Of a stretch of DNA of 8,777 nt, positions 1 through 6,116 are shown piece by piece (the stretch's first letter is position 1; each line of letters opens with the position of its first letter). Origin of the DNA: Nitrospirales bacterium (lineage in GTDB: Bacteria; Nitrospirota; Nitrospiria; Nitrospirales; UBA8639). The DNA lies in NCBI GenBank assembly GCA_029261305.1, contig JAJDBO010000132.1, positions 1-8,777 on the forward strand, in the 5' to 3' direction. The position numbers and the translations under genes are program-made. The notes beneath the pieces are model-generated. The model was not told the DNA's origin, ran no database searches, and worked only from the letters and a program-made list of their open reading frames with translations.

Positions 1-26
1 CGTTTAACGGTTCTTTTCAAGCTCAT
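1..26 (-). CDS. higA: HigA-type antitoxin, N-terminus only (partial)
   Basis: Only the first eight codons are inside the window, reading MSLKRTVK, and the gene continues past the left edge. It starts 14 bases after the higB stop on the same strand, where the XRE-type antitoxin sits in HigBA operons (toxin first, antitoxin second). Two in-frame ATGs exist, at 32 and 26. The Shine-Dalgarno AAGGA at 38-34 lies 7 bases before the ATG at 26 but almost touches the one at 32, so 26 is preferred. The helix-turn-helix cannot be seen, so the identity rests on position alone. Confidence 0.45.
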
Positions 27-32
27 GGTCAT

Positions 33-38
33 TTCCTT
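33..38 (-). promoter_or_regulatory. Ribosome binding site deciding the higA start
   Basis: On the minus strand the sequence reads AAGGAA. It is 7 bases upstream of the ATG at 26 and only 1 base from the ATG at 32, so it favours the inner start codon. Confidence 0.5.
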
Positions 39-40
39 GT

Positions 41-319
41 TTAATGATAGTCTTCAAAATTCACATCAAATACGTCACCGTCTTCGAATCGAAAAGTAAT
101 CCGCCAGTTGGCCCGGACAGTCACACTCCATATACCCTTCCGATCACCTTTGAGTTCATGCAGGTGATAGGAATGCACATTCATAACGTCAATCGTCTTG
201 GCCGTATCCAAACGCGCCAAAATGAGACTGATCCGGGACAGCATATCGTGGGGTATTCGCCGAGAATCGCCTTCTTCAAAGAATCGTTTCAGGCGGCGAT
301 GCTTAAAACTTTGGATCAT
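41..319 (-). CDS. higB: HigB-type toxin (RelE/ParE superfamily mRNA interferase)
   Basis: This 92-residue protein matches the HigB family in length and conserved pattern. It has an N-terminal KHRRLKRFFEEGD segment, a central leucine-rich helix (ISLILARLDTA), the family block LHELKGDRKGIWSVTVRANW, and the ending RITFRFEDGD...FEDYH. HigB toxins are RelE-fold ribonucleases that cleave mRNA at the ribosome and are neutralised by the HigA protein encoded just downstream. The ATG at 319 has no good Shine-Dalgarno. A predicted -10 element ends at 325, so the transcript may begin at or very near the start codon and be leaderless. All expected family blocks are present, so it appears intact. The family call is firm; activity is inferred. 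Confidence 0.9.
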   Translation of the reverse strand: MIQSFKHRRLKRFFEEGDSRRIPHDMLSRISLILARLDTAKTIDVMNVHSYHLHELKGDRKGIWSVTVRANWRITFRFEDGDVFDVNFEDYH

Positions 320-324
320 TCTTA

Positions 325-353
325 ATGGTAAAGTGTCAATTGACAGTTGTCAA
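325..353 (-). promoter_or_regulatory. Predicted higBA promoter
   Basis: On the minus strand a perfect -35 box TTGACA (353-348) is followed by a 17-base spacer and a -10-like TACCAT (330-325, 4 of 6 consensus bases). Transcription would begin about 318-319, at the higB ATG. The -35 lies inside the half-site array, which fits repression by a bound HigA complex. This was read by eye and not tested. Confidence 0.45.
334..353. promoter_or_regulatory. Palindromic half-site array, candidate HigA/HigBA operator
   Basis: The sequence TGTCAATTGACAGTTGTCAA contains a perfect 12-bp palindrome, TGTCAATTGACA (334-345). The right half of this palindrome then pairs again with a third half-site: TTGACA, two bases, TGTCAA (340-353). 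The three half-sites sit immediately upstream of higB and cover the predicted -35 box. HigA-type antitoxins are known to bind inverted repeats in their own promoter, so autoregulation is the simplest reading. Confidence 0.55.
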
Positions 354-375
354 TAAAAAACACCCGTTAGAGTGG

Positions 376-839
376 AAAGGAATCACCGAACAAGTCCAAA
401 TTTCTAAAACCGCCTCAGCGCAAATTCAGACCTTTGAAAAGGGACTCTTAAAACAAGCCAAAGAAGCCGTCCGCATCGCCCGCACGAGTTTTAAATTCGG
501 TGAAGCCAGCTTACTCGATGTGCCAGGAGCCTGTCCGACATTAGGGATCGTCGCGAGATTGTGTTGGTTTGAGGCAGATTGTTCGATCGTTTGAGGCGAA
601 TAGTGGTGACTATTTAACGAGAAGGATCGGAAAGGCTGGCCAAATCCAGCGCAATCGCAGTAGATCCACTAATGTTGGACCGGCTCCTAAATGCCCAACG
701 CGTACTCTGGCAAACCTTTAAAAGTTACGCCGAAGCCCTGTTTGAATTGTCCGTGGTCCTCACGGAGTTAGAACGGTTGGTGGGGAAAGATTTACAAAGA
801 CTTACAAGGATAGAGCCGCTACCTCTCAAATCGAAGTAA
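376..839 (+). pseudogene. 3' fragment of a CzcC/TolC-type outer-membrane efflux gene, split by a MITE-like element
   Basis: Bases 376-521 encode GITEQVQISKTASAQIQTFE and onward to FGEASLLDV, the C-terminal coiled-coil region of CzcC/CusC-type efflux channels. The frame resumes at 693 with AQRVLWQTF...LTELERLVGKDL, the usual C-terminus of the family. Everything upstream of the 'KGI' position is missing, so this is a remnant of about 80 codons without a start. The two halves are separated by a 164-bp inverted-repeat element. The natural stop seen in the second copy (TTA TAA) is TTA CAA here, so the frame reads on to TAA at 837-839. Bases 376-521 are about 93% identical (136 of 146 by eye) to 4867-5012. 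Removing the insertion restores GAT GTG CTA AAT GCC CAA (DVLNAQ), the family motif. It is not expected to be functional. Confidence 0.8.
525..688. mobile_element. MITE-like element with 20-bp terminal inverted repeats
   Basis: The left end AGGAGCCTGTCCGACATTAG (525-544) and the right end CTAATGTTGGACCGGCTCCT (669-688) are inverted repeats matching at 18 of 20 positions, and similarity continues a few bases inward (GGATC). The interior of about 124 bases carries no credible gene. Compared with the uninterrupted copy at 4867-5124, this copy is longer by exactly 164 bp at this point, so the element inserted into the efflux fragment. The exact ends and target duplication are uncertain. Flanks CCAG on the left and CTAA on the right could be a mutated 4-bp YTAR-type duplication, as made by some IS5-group transposases, which would make the element 160 bp. 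The mobilising transposase is not in the window. Confidence 0.75.
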
Positions 840-1054
840 CCCCCAACTTTTTCTGCTTTCACTACATTTCCATTTTATCCAACAGAAATCTTGTTGTTTG
901 CATGGTCATTCCAAATTTGCATACACTTATCCCTAGTCCTTTTGGACCTGCAAAATAGTTTTTTTCTATGTTTTAAAGTTGCAGGGATTTTTGTAGGAAT
1001 TCGGGTGTTTGGCATCGCAAGACCTGACTTACGTTTTACTGAAAAGAGAAGCTC
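840..1054. other. Leader region of the TPR-CHAT gene with an inverted repeat
   Basis: No convincing gene is seen. The region is T-rich and probably holds the promoter of the CHAT operon, but only weak -35/-10 candidates were found, so none is called. It contains an interrupted inverted repeat (947-985): outer arms CCTGCAA (947-953) and TTGCAGG (979-985), inner arms ATAG (955-958) and CTAT (966-969) around a seven-T loop. The repeat could be a regulator site, or a weak terminator for read-through from the left, since GATTTTTG follows it. Confidence 0.35.
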
Positions 1055-4000
1055 TTGATAACTCAAAAGAAGGTTAGTGATCGAAAACAGTCACTGTATT
1101 GGGTTTTGATAGCAACAGTTCTAGTATTAGCATTTTGGGGACCATCTGACAGGGTCAATGCCGACCTAAAAGGCGAACTAGAGGTTCTCAATAAGGAAGC
1201 GCTTAAACTTCACCAGGAGGGACGCTACTCAGAGTCAATCCAAGCAGCAAAAAAGGTCCTTGGAAATATGGAACTACTATTTGGGAGTAGGCATCAAAAC
1301 CACTCCTTGATAGCACTAGCTCTTCATGACTTGGCCAAACTATATGAGGAACAGGGACAATACTCGGCGGCCGTACCTCTATCTCAGCGAGCTCTGCGAA
1401 TCATGGAAGCTCTCTTAAGCCCGAATGATCCAACCGTAGCCATCTTCCTCAATAACTTAGGCAGCCTTTATCAGCTTCAAGGGAAATACGTGGAAGCAAG
1501 GCCCCTCCATCAACGAGCCCTGCGGATCATGGAAACTGCCTTGGGGCTGGAGAGCCCTAGGGTGGTCCCATTCCTGCATCACTTGGGATTACTTTATGAG
1601 ACCCAAGGTCAATATGCGATGGCCGAACCGCTTCTACGGAGGGGCCTACGGATCAGGGAAACTGCTTTGGGGCCGAATCATCCCGACTTGGTCAATTCTC
1701 TCAACAATTTAGGAACACTGTATTTTAGACAAGGGCTATACATGGAGGCGATGCCATTCTTGCAACGGGCCCTTCAGATCTCTGAAGCTGCTTTGGGGCT
1801 AGACCATTCTGACGTGGCTACCCCTCTCAACAACCTTGCTACTCTTTATTATGCTCAAGGGAACTACGCTGTAGCCATGCCACTTTTGCAACGCGCTCTA
1901 CGGATTTGGGAAACGGCTTTTGGGCCAAAACATCCAAAAGTTGCGCATAGTCTTAACAACCTAGGAGATCTCTATTTGGCGCAAGGAAAGTACGCAGCAG
2001 CCATGCCGCTCTACCAGCGTGCCCTGCGAATTACAGAAGCGGCCTTGGGCCCAAATCACCCTGATATGGCTATTCGACTCAATAGCCTGGCCCAAATCTA
2101 TGAGGCAAAGAGGAAATACGAGTCGGCAATACGGCTCATGGAGCAAGCACTACGGATTTGGGAGGTGGCCTTAGGACCGGATCATCCCCATGTCGCAATT
2201 GCACTCAATAATCTGGCAGGGCACTACCATTCGCAAAGACAATATGAGAAGGCTACGGCACTGTACCAGCGAAGTCTGAAGATTCGGGAAAGTACCTTAG
2301 GATCAAATCATCCCGACGTTGCCCACACGCTCCACAACTTGGCAGTACTTAATAAAGATCAAAGCAGATATGCCGAGGCCGAGCATCTATTTCAACGTGC
2401 CCTCAGAATTGAGGAAGAGGTTTTAGGACAAGATCATCCACAGGTTGCTCAAACCCTCAATAGTCTAGCACTCCTTTATGGAATGCTTAATCGCCCAACT
2501 AAGGCGCTTCGTTTATTTCAGCGTGGCTTAACCATTGAAACCCAGTTTATGCGGGATGTGTTTAGTAGTAGTGATGAAACCCATCAATTTAAGTTTACTC
2601 AACAGAAACGAGGAGAATACCACGCCGCTCTTTCCTTGGTGGTTAAATTTCTCCCTGATAATGATTGGGCGCTAGCTATTGCTGCTGACCTGGTCTTAGC
2701 CCGCAAGGGGTTAGTGCATGAATCGCATGCACGCACCCACGCAGTGCTTCTTCGCTCGTTGCCGGCTGATCTGCTTGTCGACTATCAACAATGGAAAGAG
2801 ACAAAAGAAACCCGAGGGAAACTTTTACTGCATCGACCATCTGGTCTCTCCCTAAAGGCCTACCAGAAAAAGTTGGGTACACTCCAGAAAGAGATTGTAT
2901 CACTTGAATCTACCTTGTTAATCCAAAACTCCTTGGTGGCCAATACAATCAGAAGTCAGCGTGCAAAGCTCACGGAGATCATCCCATCTCTCACACGACA
3001 GACAGTGCTGGTTGAGATGGTCAAATTCGTTGAATTGGACTGGAAGCACAATCAGTGGGCAAAAACACCTCGCTATGTGGCTTTTGTTATACACCAGAAT
3101 CATGCGATTCAGCTCGTTGACCTTGGAGACGCAGAAAAGCTCGACCATATAGTGCGCGACGCACTTGCTACCCTGCGCCACGGTCGGTGGCAAGATACAA
3201 TCGAGGCTCAGCGGCAGGCGAGCAGGTCGTTGTATATCCACTTGTGGCAACCCCTGGCAGCAGCGATCGGAAACGCAAGGACTTTGATCATCAGCCCAGA
3301 CGGGATGCTGAATTTGGTACCTTTTGCAGCATTACTGAGTCCCGAGGGTAAGTTTCTCATCGAAGATTATACGTTGATGACTGTGACGTCAGGCCGAGAT
3401 CTCGTGGAAGGCAAAGGTAAACTTGTGCCAAAGAGTGATTTGTTTTTGGCAGCCGACCCAGCATTTGATTGGGTATCACCTTCTTTGGAAACACCGAAGG
3501 CAAAGATAACTCATACAGACATTGATCGGGGCAAATTCGGAAAAAAATTTATCAGGTTAAAGGGTACGGCGAAAGCTCTTAAGATCATTCCCCCGCTCGT
3601 TGCTGGAGATCTGAAGTCAACCGTGCATGGGGAACAAGCCACGGAACAAGCGGTAGTTGATGCTGATCGCCCTCGCATACTGCATCTGGCCACACATGGG
3701 TTTTTTTTAGAAGACCAACCCAATCTGCAAACAGATAGTCCGCTGTTATCAGAAATAGAACCAGTTCGCATTTCTCCTACGTACGAGAATCCGTTAGTGC
3801 GATCTGGCTTAGCTTTTGCCGGCGCGAATCATGCTAGTCAAAGGACGGAAAGCAAGGATGGGTTATTAACGGCAGTAGAAGTCACGGCCATGGATCTACA
3901 CAGCACAGATCTTGTCGTCCTCTCGGCCTGTGACACCGGGACGGGGGAGGTGCGAACTGGAGAAGGAGTCTATGGGCTACGACGAGCTTTTGCCATAGCC

Positions 4001-4231
4001 GGGGCTAGGAATCTTGTAATGAGTCTATGGCCGGTCTGGGATAAGCAAGCTACGAAACAAATGAAAACGTTTTATGGCTCTTACGGACAAGGCATGCATC
4101 CTGCCCAGGCACTCCGAAATGCCCAACTTGAACGTATTACATGGATGCGCAAGTACCTAGGCACAGCACCGCCCTCCCTGTGGGCTCCGTTTATGGTGCA
4201 GTCTTCGGGTACACCATCCTTTTCTCCCTAA
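1055..4231 (+). CDS. Exported TPR-CHAT protein (caspase-like protease domain)
   Basis: The protein has 1058 residues. Residues about 15-36 form a hydrophobic signal or anchor ending VNA-D, a plausible signal peptidase I site, which points to a periplasmic or membrane location. Residues about 40-499 are TPR units of the 42-residue kinesin-light-chain type (LNNLGxLYxxQGxYxxAxPL, RALRIxExALG, HPxVA), normally a peptide- or protein-binding superhelix. After a helical linker, residues about 640-1045 are a CHAT domain (caspase clan CD). The catalytic dyad is present: His881 in HLATHGFF and Cys959 in VVLSACDTGTGE, followed by GVYGLRRAFAIAGARNLVMSLW. CHAT domains are cysteine peptidases in characterised cases such as separase relatives and Craspase; the substrate here is unknown. 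The TTG start at 1055 is the first possible start after an in-frame TGA at 1040-1042, with a purine-rich GAAAAGAGAAG before it. The next gene follows after 28 bases and is probably co-transcribed. Confidence 0.92.
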   Translation: MITQKKVSDRKQSLYWVLIATVLVLAFWGPSDRVNADLKGELEVLNKEALKLHQEGRYSESIQAAKKVLGNMELLFGSRHQNHSLIALALHDLAKLYEEQGQYSAAVPLSQRALRIMEALLSPNDPTVAIFLNNLGSLYQLQGKYVEARPLHQRALRIMETALGLESPRVVPFLHHLGLLYETQGQYAMAEPLLRRGLRIRETALGPNHPDLVNSLNNLGTLYFRQGLYMEAMPFLQRALQISEAALGLDHSDVATPLNNLATLYYAQGNYAVAMPLLQRALRIWETAFGPKHPKVAHSLNNLGDLYLAQGKYAAAMPLYQRALRITEAALGPNHPDMAIRLNSLAQIYEAKRKYESAIRLMEQALRIWEVALGPDHPHVAIALNNLAGHYHSQRQYEKATALYQRSLKIRESTLGSNHPDVAHTLHNLAVLNKDQSRYAEAEHLFQRALRIEEEVLGQDHPQVAQTLNSLALLYGMLNRPTKALRLFQRGLTIETQFMRDVFSSSDETHQFKFTQQKRGEYHAALSLVVKFLPDNDWALAIAADLVLARKGLVHESHARTHAVLLRSLPADLLVDYQQWKETKETRGKLLLHRPSGLSLKAYQKKLGTLQKEIVSLESTLLIQNSLVANTIRSQRAKLTEIIPSLTRQTVLVEMVKFVELDWKHNQWAKTPRYVAFVIHQNHAIQLVDLGDAEKLDHIVRDALATLRHGRWQDTIEAQRQASRSLYIHLWQPLAAAIGNARTLIISPDGMLNLVPFAALLSPEGKFLIEDYTLMTVTSGRDLVEGKGKLVPKSDLFLAADPAFDWVSPSLETPKAKITHTDIDRGKFGKKFIRLKGTAKALKIIPPLVAGDLKSTVHGEQATEQAVVDADRPRILHLATHGFFLEDQPNLQTDSPLLSEIEPVRISPTYENPLVRSGLAFAGANHASQRTESKDGLLTAVEVTAMDLHSTDLVVLSACDTGTGEVRTGEGVYGLRRAFAIAGARNLVMSLWPVWDKQATKQMKTFYGSYGQGMHPAQALRNAQLERITWMRKYLGTAPPSLWAPFMVQSSGTPSFSP
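1313..2551 (+). repeat. Tandem 126-bp coding repeats (TPR units)
   Basis: Nine complete units of 42 codons and a partial tenth run without phase change over residues 87-499 of the CHAT protein. Each unit ends near an HPxV or similar motif (residues 128, 170, 212, 254, 296, 338, 380, 422, 464). Units share recognisable DNA such as CAACGAGCCCTGCGGATCAT variants, so unit gain or loss by slippage or recombination is possible. The DNA repeats follow from the protein fold and are not a separate element. Confidence 0.9.
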
Positions 4232-4259
4232 CGCGACGAATAAACAAAAAGGCTAATCA

Positions 4260-4868
4260 ATGGAAGGTTCTTTGACTATTCACTCAATTTCCATAGTAGT
4301 AATCATTTTCTTGTCAAGCCTGTCTTTCCCAACTCAGGTTCAAGCAACCGAACCAGAGATGGTGATTTCGCAAGGAATTCAATTGATTTCCGAACAACGC
4401 ACTAAGGCGGAAACACAAGTTTCCATTCTGAAAGGATTGTTGGTAGATCAGGATATCACTCAGAAGGAATATGTTACAGCAAAGACAAAATATAGTGAGG
4501 CACAAGGGGCCTTTAACGGTTGGATTGATCGATTACTCTATGATCTTCGAAAAGAGCAGGAATTAGAATCATCCAAAGGGTATCAAGATACGTTAAAAGA
4601 GGCAGCAGAGAAGGGAGATGTGTTTGTCCAGTATGTGCAAAAACTATTTCTGGGTGAACAACCACGGGGTGAAGGAACGGGGCCTTTTGTCTCTTTGTTT
4701 CTTAAACCTATTACTGATGCCGGCATTGCCATCTGGCATGAAGTGAGAGATTACCTCAATATTAAACACCATCAAAAAGAAAATGTGCTTGCGGATGTCA
4801 AGGCACAACTCCTGCCGTTGAAATGGCGAGACTTCGAGGAAGTTCTTGCCGATTTAGGTCATAAGTAA
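4260..4868 (+). CDS. Secreted helical protein of unknown function, downstream of TPR-CHAT
   Basis: I do not recognise this 202-residue protein. Residues about 7-29 are a hydrophobic signal peptide ending VQA-T, but its n-region lacks lysine or arginine, which is unusual. The mature part is mostly charged helix: a segment rich in Glu, Lys and Gln at about 35-75 (LISEQRTKAETQVSILKGLL) resembles a coiled coil, followed by DLRKEQELESSKGYQDTLKEA and a less charged segment GPFVSLFLKPITDAGIAIWH (about 140-160). No catalytic motif is visible. It starts 28 bases after the CHAT stop, with AAAGG about 8 bases before ATG, so an operon is likely and both products would be exported. It might bind, or be cleaved by, the CHAT protein; this is inference. 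Its stop codon lies exactly at the left edge of the following efflux-gene fragment, so the natural C-terminus may have been altered there. Confidence 0.75.
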   Translation: MEGSLTIHSISIVVIIFLSSLSFPTQVQATEPEMVISQGIQLISEQRTKAETQVSILKGLLVDQDITQKEYVTAKTKYSEAQGAFNGWIDRLLYDLRKEQELESSKGYQDTLKEAAEKGDVFVQYVQKLFLGEQPRGEGTGPFVSLFLKPITDAGIAIWHEVRDYLNIKHHQKENVLADVKAQLLPLKWRDFEEVLADLGHK

Positions 4869-5124
4869 AGGCATCACAAAGCAAGTCCAAATTTCCAAAA
4901 CCGCCTCAGCGCAAATTCAGACCTTTGAAAAGGGACTCTTAAAACAAGCCAAAGAAGCCGTGCGCATTGCCCGCACGAGTTTCAAATTCGGTGAAGCCAG
5001 CCTGCTCGATGTCCTCGACGCCCAACGCGTCCTCTGGCAAACCTTCCAAGGCTACGCCCAAGCCAGATTTGAATTATCCATCGCCCTCACGGAGTTAGAA
5101 CGCTTGGTGGGGAAAGAGTTATAA
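4867..5124 (+). pseudogene. 3' fragment of a CzcC/TolC-type outer-membrane efflux gene (second copy)
   Basis: The frame GGC at 4870 to TAA at 5122-5124 encodes about 84 residues: GITKQVQISKTASAQIQTFE, FGEASLLDVLDAQRVLWQTF, ELSIALTELERLVGKEL. This is the C-terminal end of a CzcC/CusC-type outer-membrane channel, a family of roughly 400 or more residues, so only about a fifth remains and no start is present. Homology to the left copy begins at AAAGG (4867; 376 in the other copy), the same codon in both, and the last two bases of the preceding gene's TAA fall within it. Unlike the first copy it is uninterrupted and keeps its stop. Together the copies form direct repeats bracketing the CHAT operon. 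Confidence 0.8.
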
Positions 5125-5257
5125 GGGCTTATTGGAAATTATTGGGAAAATAATGACCAAATAACCCTTTCTGCACCTTTGATGACCGTCAAATTGAGGA
5201 CTGGGATTCAGGCCACTCAGGCACCAAATTAATACTACCTCTTTATGTCCCGCCTAT
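5125..5257. other. Short intergenic region before the DUF5131-tcmP operon
   Basis: No gene is seen. A small A/T-only hairpin, ATTATT-GGGAA-AATAAT (5138-5154), has no T-tract after it and is a poor terminator candidate. Confidence 0.3.
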
Positions 5258-5285
5258 TTGAATTGATATTAAAAAAGAATAGAAT
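5258..5285 (+). promoter_or_regulatory. Predicted promoter of the DUF5131-tcmP operon
   Basis: A -35-like TTGAAT (5258-5263, 4 of 6) is separated by 16 A/T-rich bases from a -10-like TAGAAT (5280-5285, 5 of 6). Transcription would start about 30 bases before the GTG start at 5323. This is a prediction by eye of a sigma-70-type promoter. Confidence 0.45.
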
Positions 5286-5307
5286 GCGTTTATCTTAAAT
5301 CTCTATC

Positions 5308-5313
5308 AGGAGA
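5308..5313 (+). promoter_or_regulatory. Ribosome binding site supporting a GTG start
   Basis: AGGAGA lies 9 bases upstream of the GTG at 5323. It supports that codon as the start, because no ATG lies at a suitable distance. Confidence 0.65.
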
Positions 5314-5322
5314 AACAAATCA

Positions 5323-6111
5323 GTGAGTGAAAACTCAAAAATAGAATGGACAGATGCAACTTGGAATCCTGTTCGAGGCTGCTCAAAGGTTAGCCCAGGT
5401 TGCGCAAATTGCTATGCAGAGACGTTTGCGGAACGTTTTCGTGGTGTTCCAGGACACCCTTATGAATTCGGATTTGATCTAAGACTCGTCCCTAAAAAAC
5501 TCCCGGAGCCCTTAAACTGGCGAACACCTAAAATGATTTTTGTGAATTCAATGAGCGATTTATTTCAAGAAAATGTCCCTGACGATTATATTAAAGAGGC
5601 TGTTGATGTAATGGTAAAAGCCAACTGGCATACGTACCAGGTCCTTACAAAACGTTCTGAACGTATGAGTGAGCTCTTAAATACGACCCTCAATTTTGCA
5701 GCGAAACAACCCCATATTTGGTGGGGCGTGAGTGTAGAGAACAAGAAAAATGGTCTGCCACGAATAGACCACCTTCGCAAAGCTCCTGCAAAAGTTCGAT
5801 TTCTTTCAATTGAACCCTTACTTGAAAATTTGGGAACCCTTAACCTTCATGAAATTGGGTGGGTTATTGTCGGAGGTGAAAGTGGGCCAGGGGCTAGACC
5901 AATGCATAAAGACTGGGTCCTTTCCATCAGAAACCAATGCAAGAAAAATAAAATTCCATTTTTTTTCAAGCAATGGGGCGGTGTACGAAAACAACAGACC
6001 GGACGTGAATTGGATGGAAGAACATACAGCGAGTTTCCGCCACGCGCCTTTGTCCCCACACCACCAAAGGCAGAAATTTTGAATCTAAGTAAGGAGCTAC
6101 AGATTGCCTAG
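5323..6111 (+). CDS. DUF5131 / phage Gp37-Gp68 family three-Cys-motif protein
   Basis: This 262-residue protein carries the family hallmarks: IEWTDATWNPVRGC at residues 7-20, a three-cysteine motif C20-x6-C27-x2-C30, VNSMSDLF (74-81), YQVLTKR (105-111), FLSIEPLL (160-167), GWVIVGGESGPGARPM (179-194) and FFFKQWGG (213-220). The cysteine cluster near the N-terminus with an apparent alternating strand-helix pattern resembles radical SAM proteins, but the spacing CX6CX2C differs from the classic CX3CX2C. An iron-sulfur cluster is therefore possible but unproven. The family is common in phages, plasmids and islands and its reaction is not established. The GTG start at 5323 is supported by AGGAGA upstream. 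The gene for its usual partner TcmP follows 5 bases after the stop. Confidence 0.9.
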   Translation: MSENSKIEWTDATWNPVRGCSKVSPGCANCYAETFAERFRGVPGHPYEFGFDLRLVPKKLPEPLNWRTPKMIFVNSMSDLFQENVPDDYIKEAVDVMVKANWHTYQVLTKRSERMSELLNTTLNFAAKQPHIWWGVSVENKKNGLPRIDHLRKAPAKVRFLSIEPLLENLGTLNLHEIGWVIVGGESGPGARPMHKDWVLSIRNQCKKNKIPFFFKQWGGVRKQQTGRELDGRTYSEFPPRAFVPTPPKAEILNLSKELQIA

Positions 6112-6116
6112 GCCTC

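Noticed and set aside
44..325. Plus-strand frame opposite higB
   Set aside because: It is the antisense shadow of a clear HigB coding sequence.
325..594. Open frame of 89 residues reading into the MITE
   Set aside because: Its N-terminal codons come from the higB promoter region and its last 20 or so from the inserted element. Only the middle is real efflux-gene sequence, so it was annotated as a pseudogene fragment.
875..1066. 63-residue minus-strand frame in the leader of the CHAT gene
   Set aside because: It overlaps the CHAT start, has no recognisable motif and lies in T-rich leader sequence.
1313..2551. Regular 126-bp spacing, considered as a CRISPR or satellite array
   Set aside because: The units are all coding, in one frame and fit the 42-residue TPR fold, so no separate array is needed.
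5138..5154. A/T-only hairpin after the second efflux fragment, considered as a terminator
   Set aside because: It has no G+C-rich stem and no T-tract follows.
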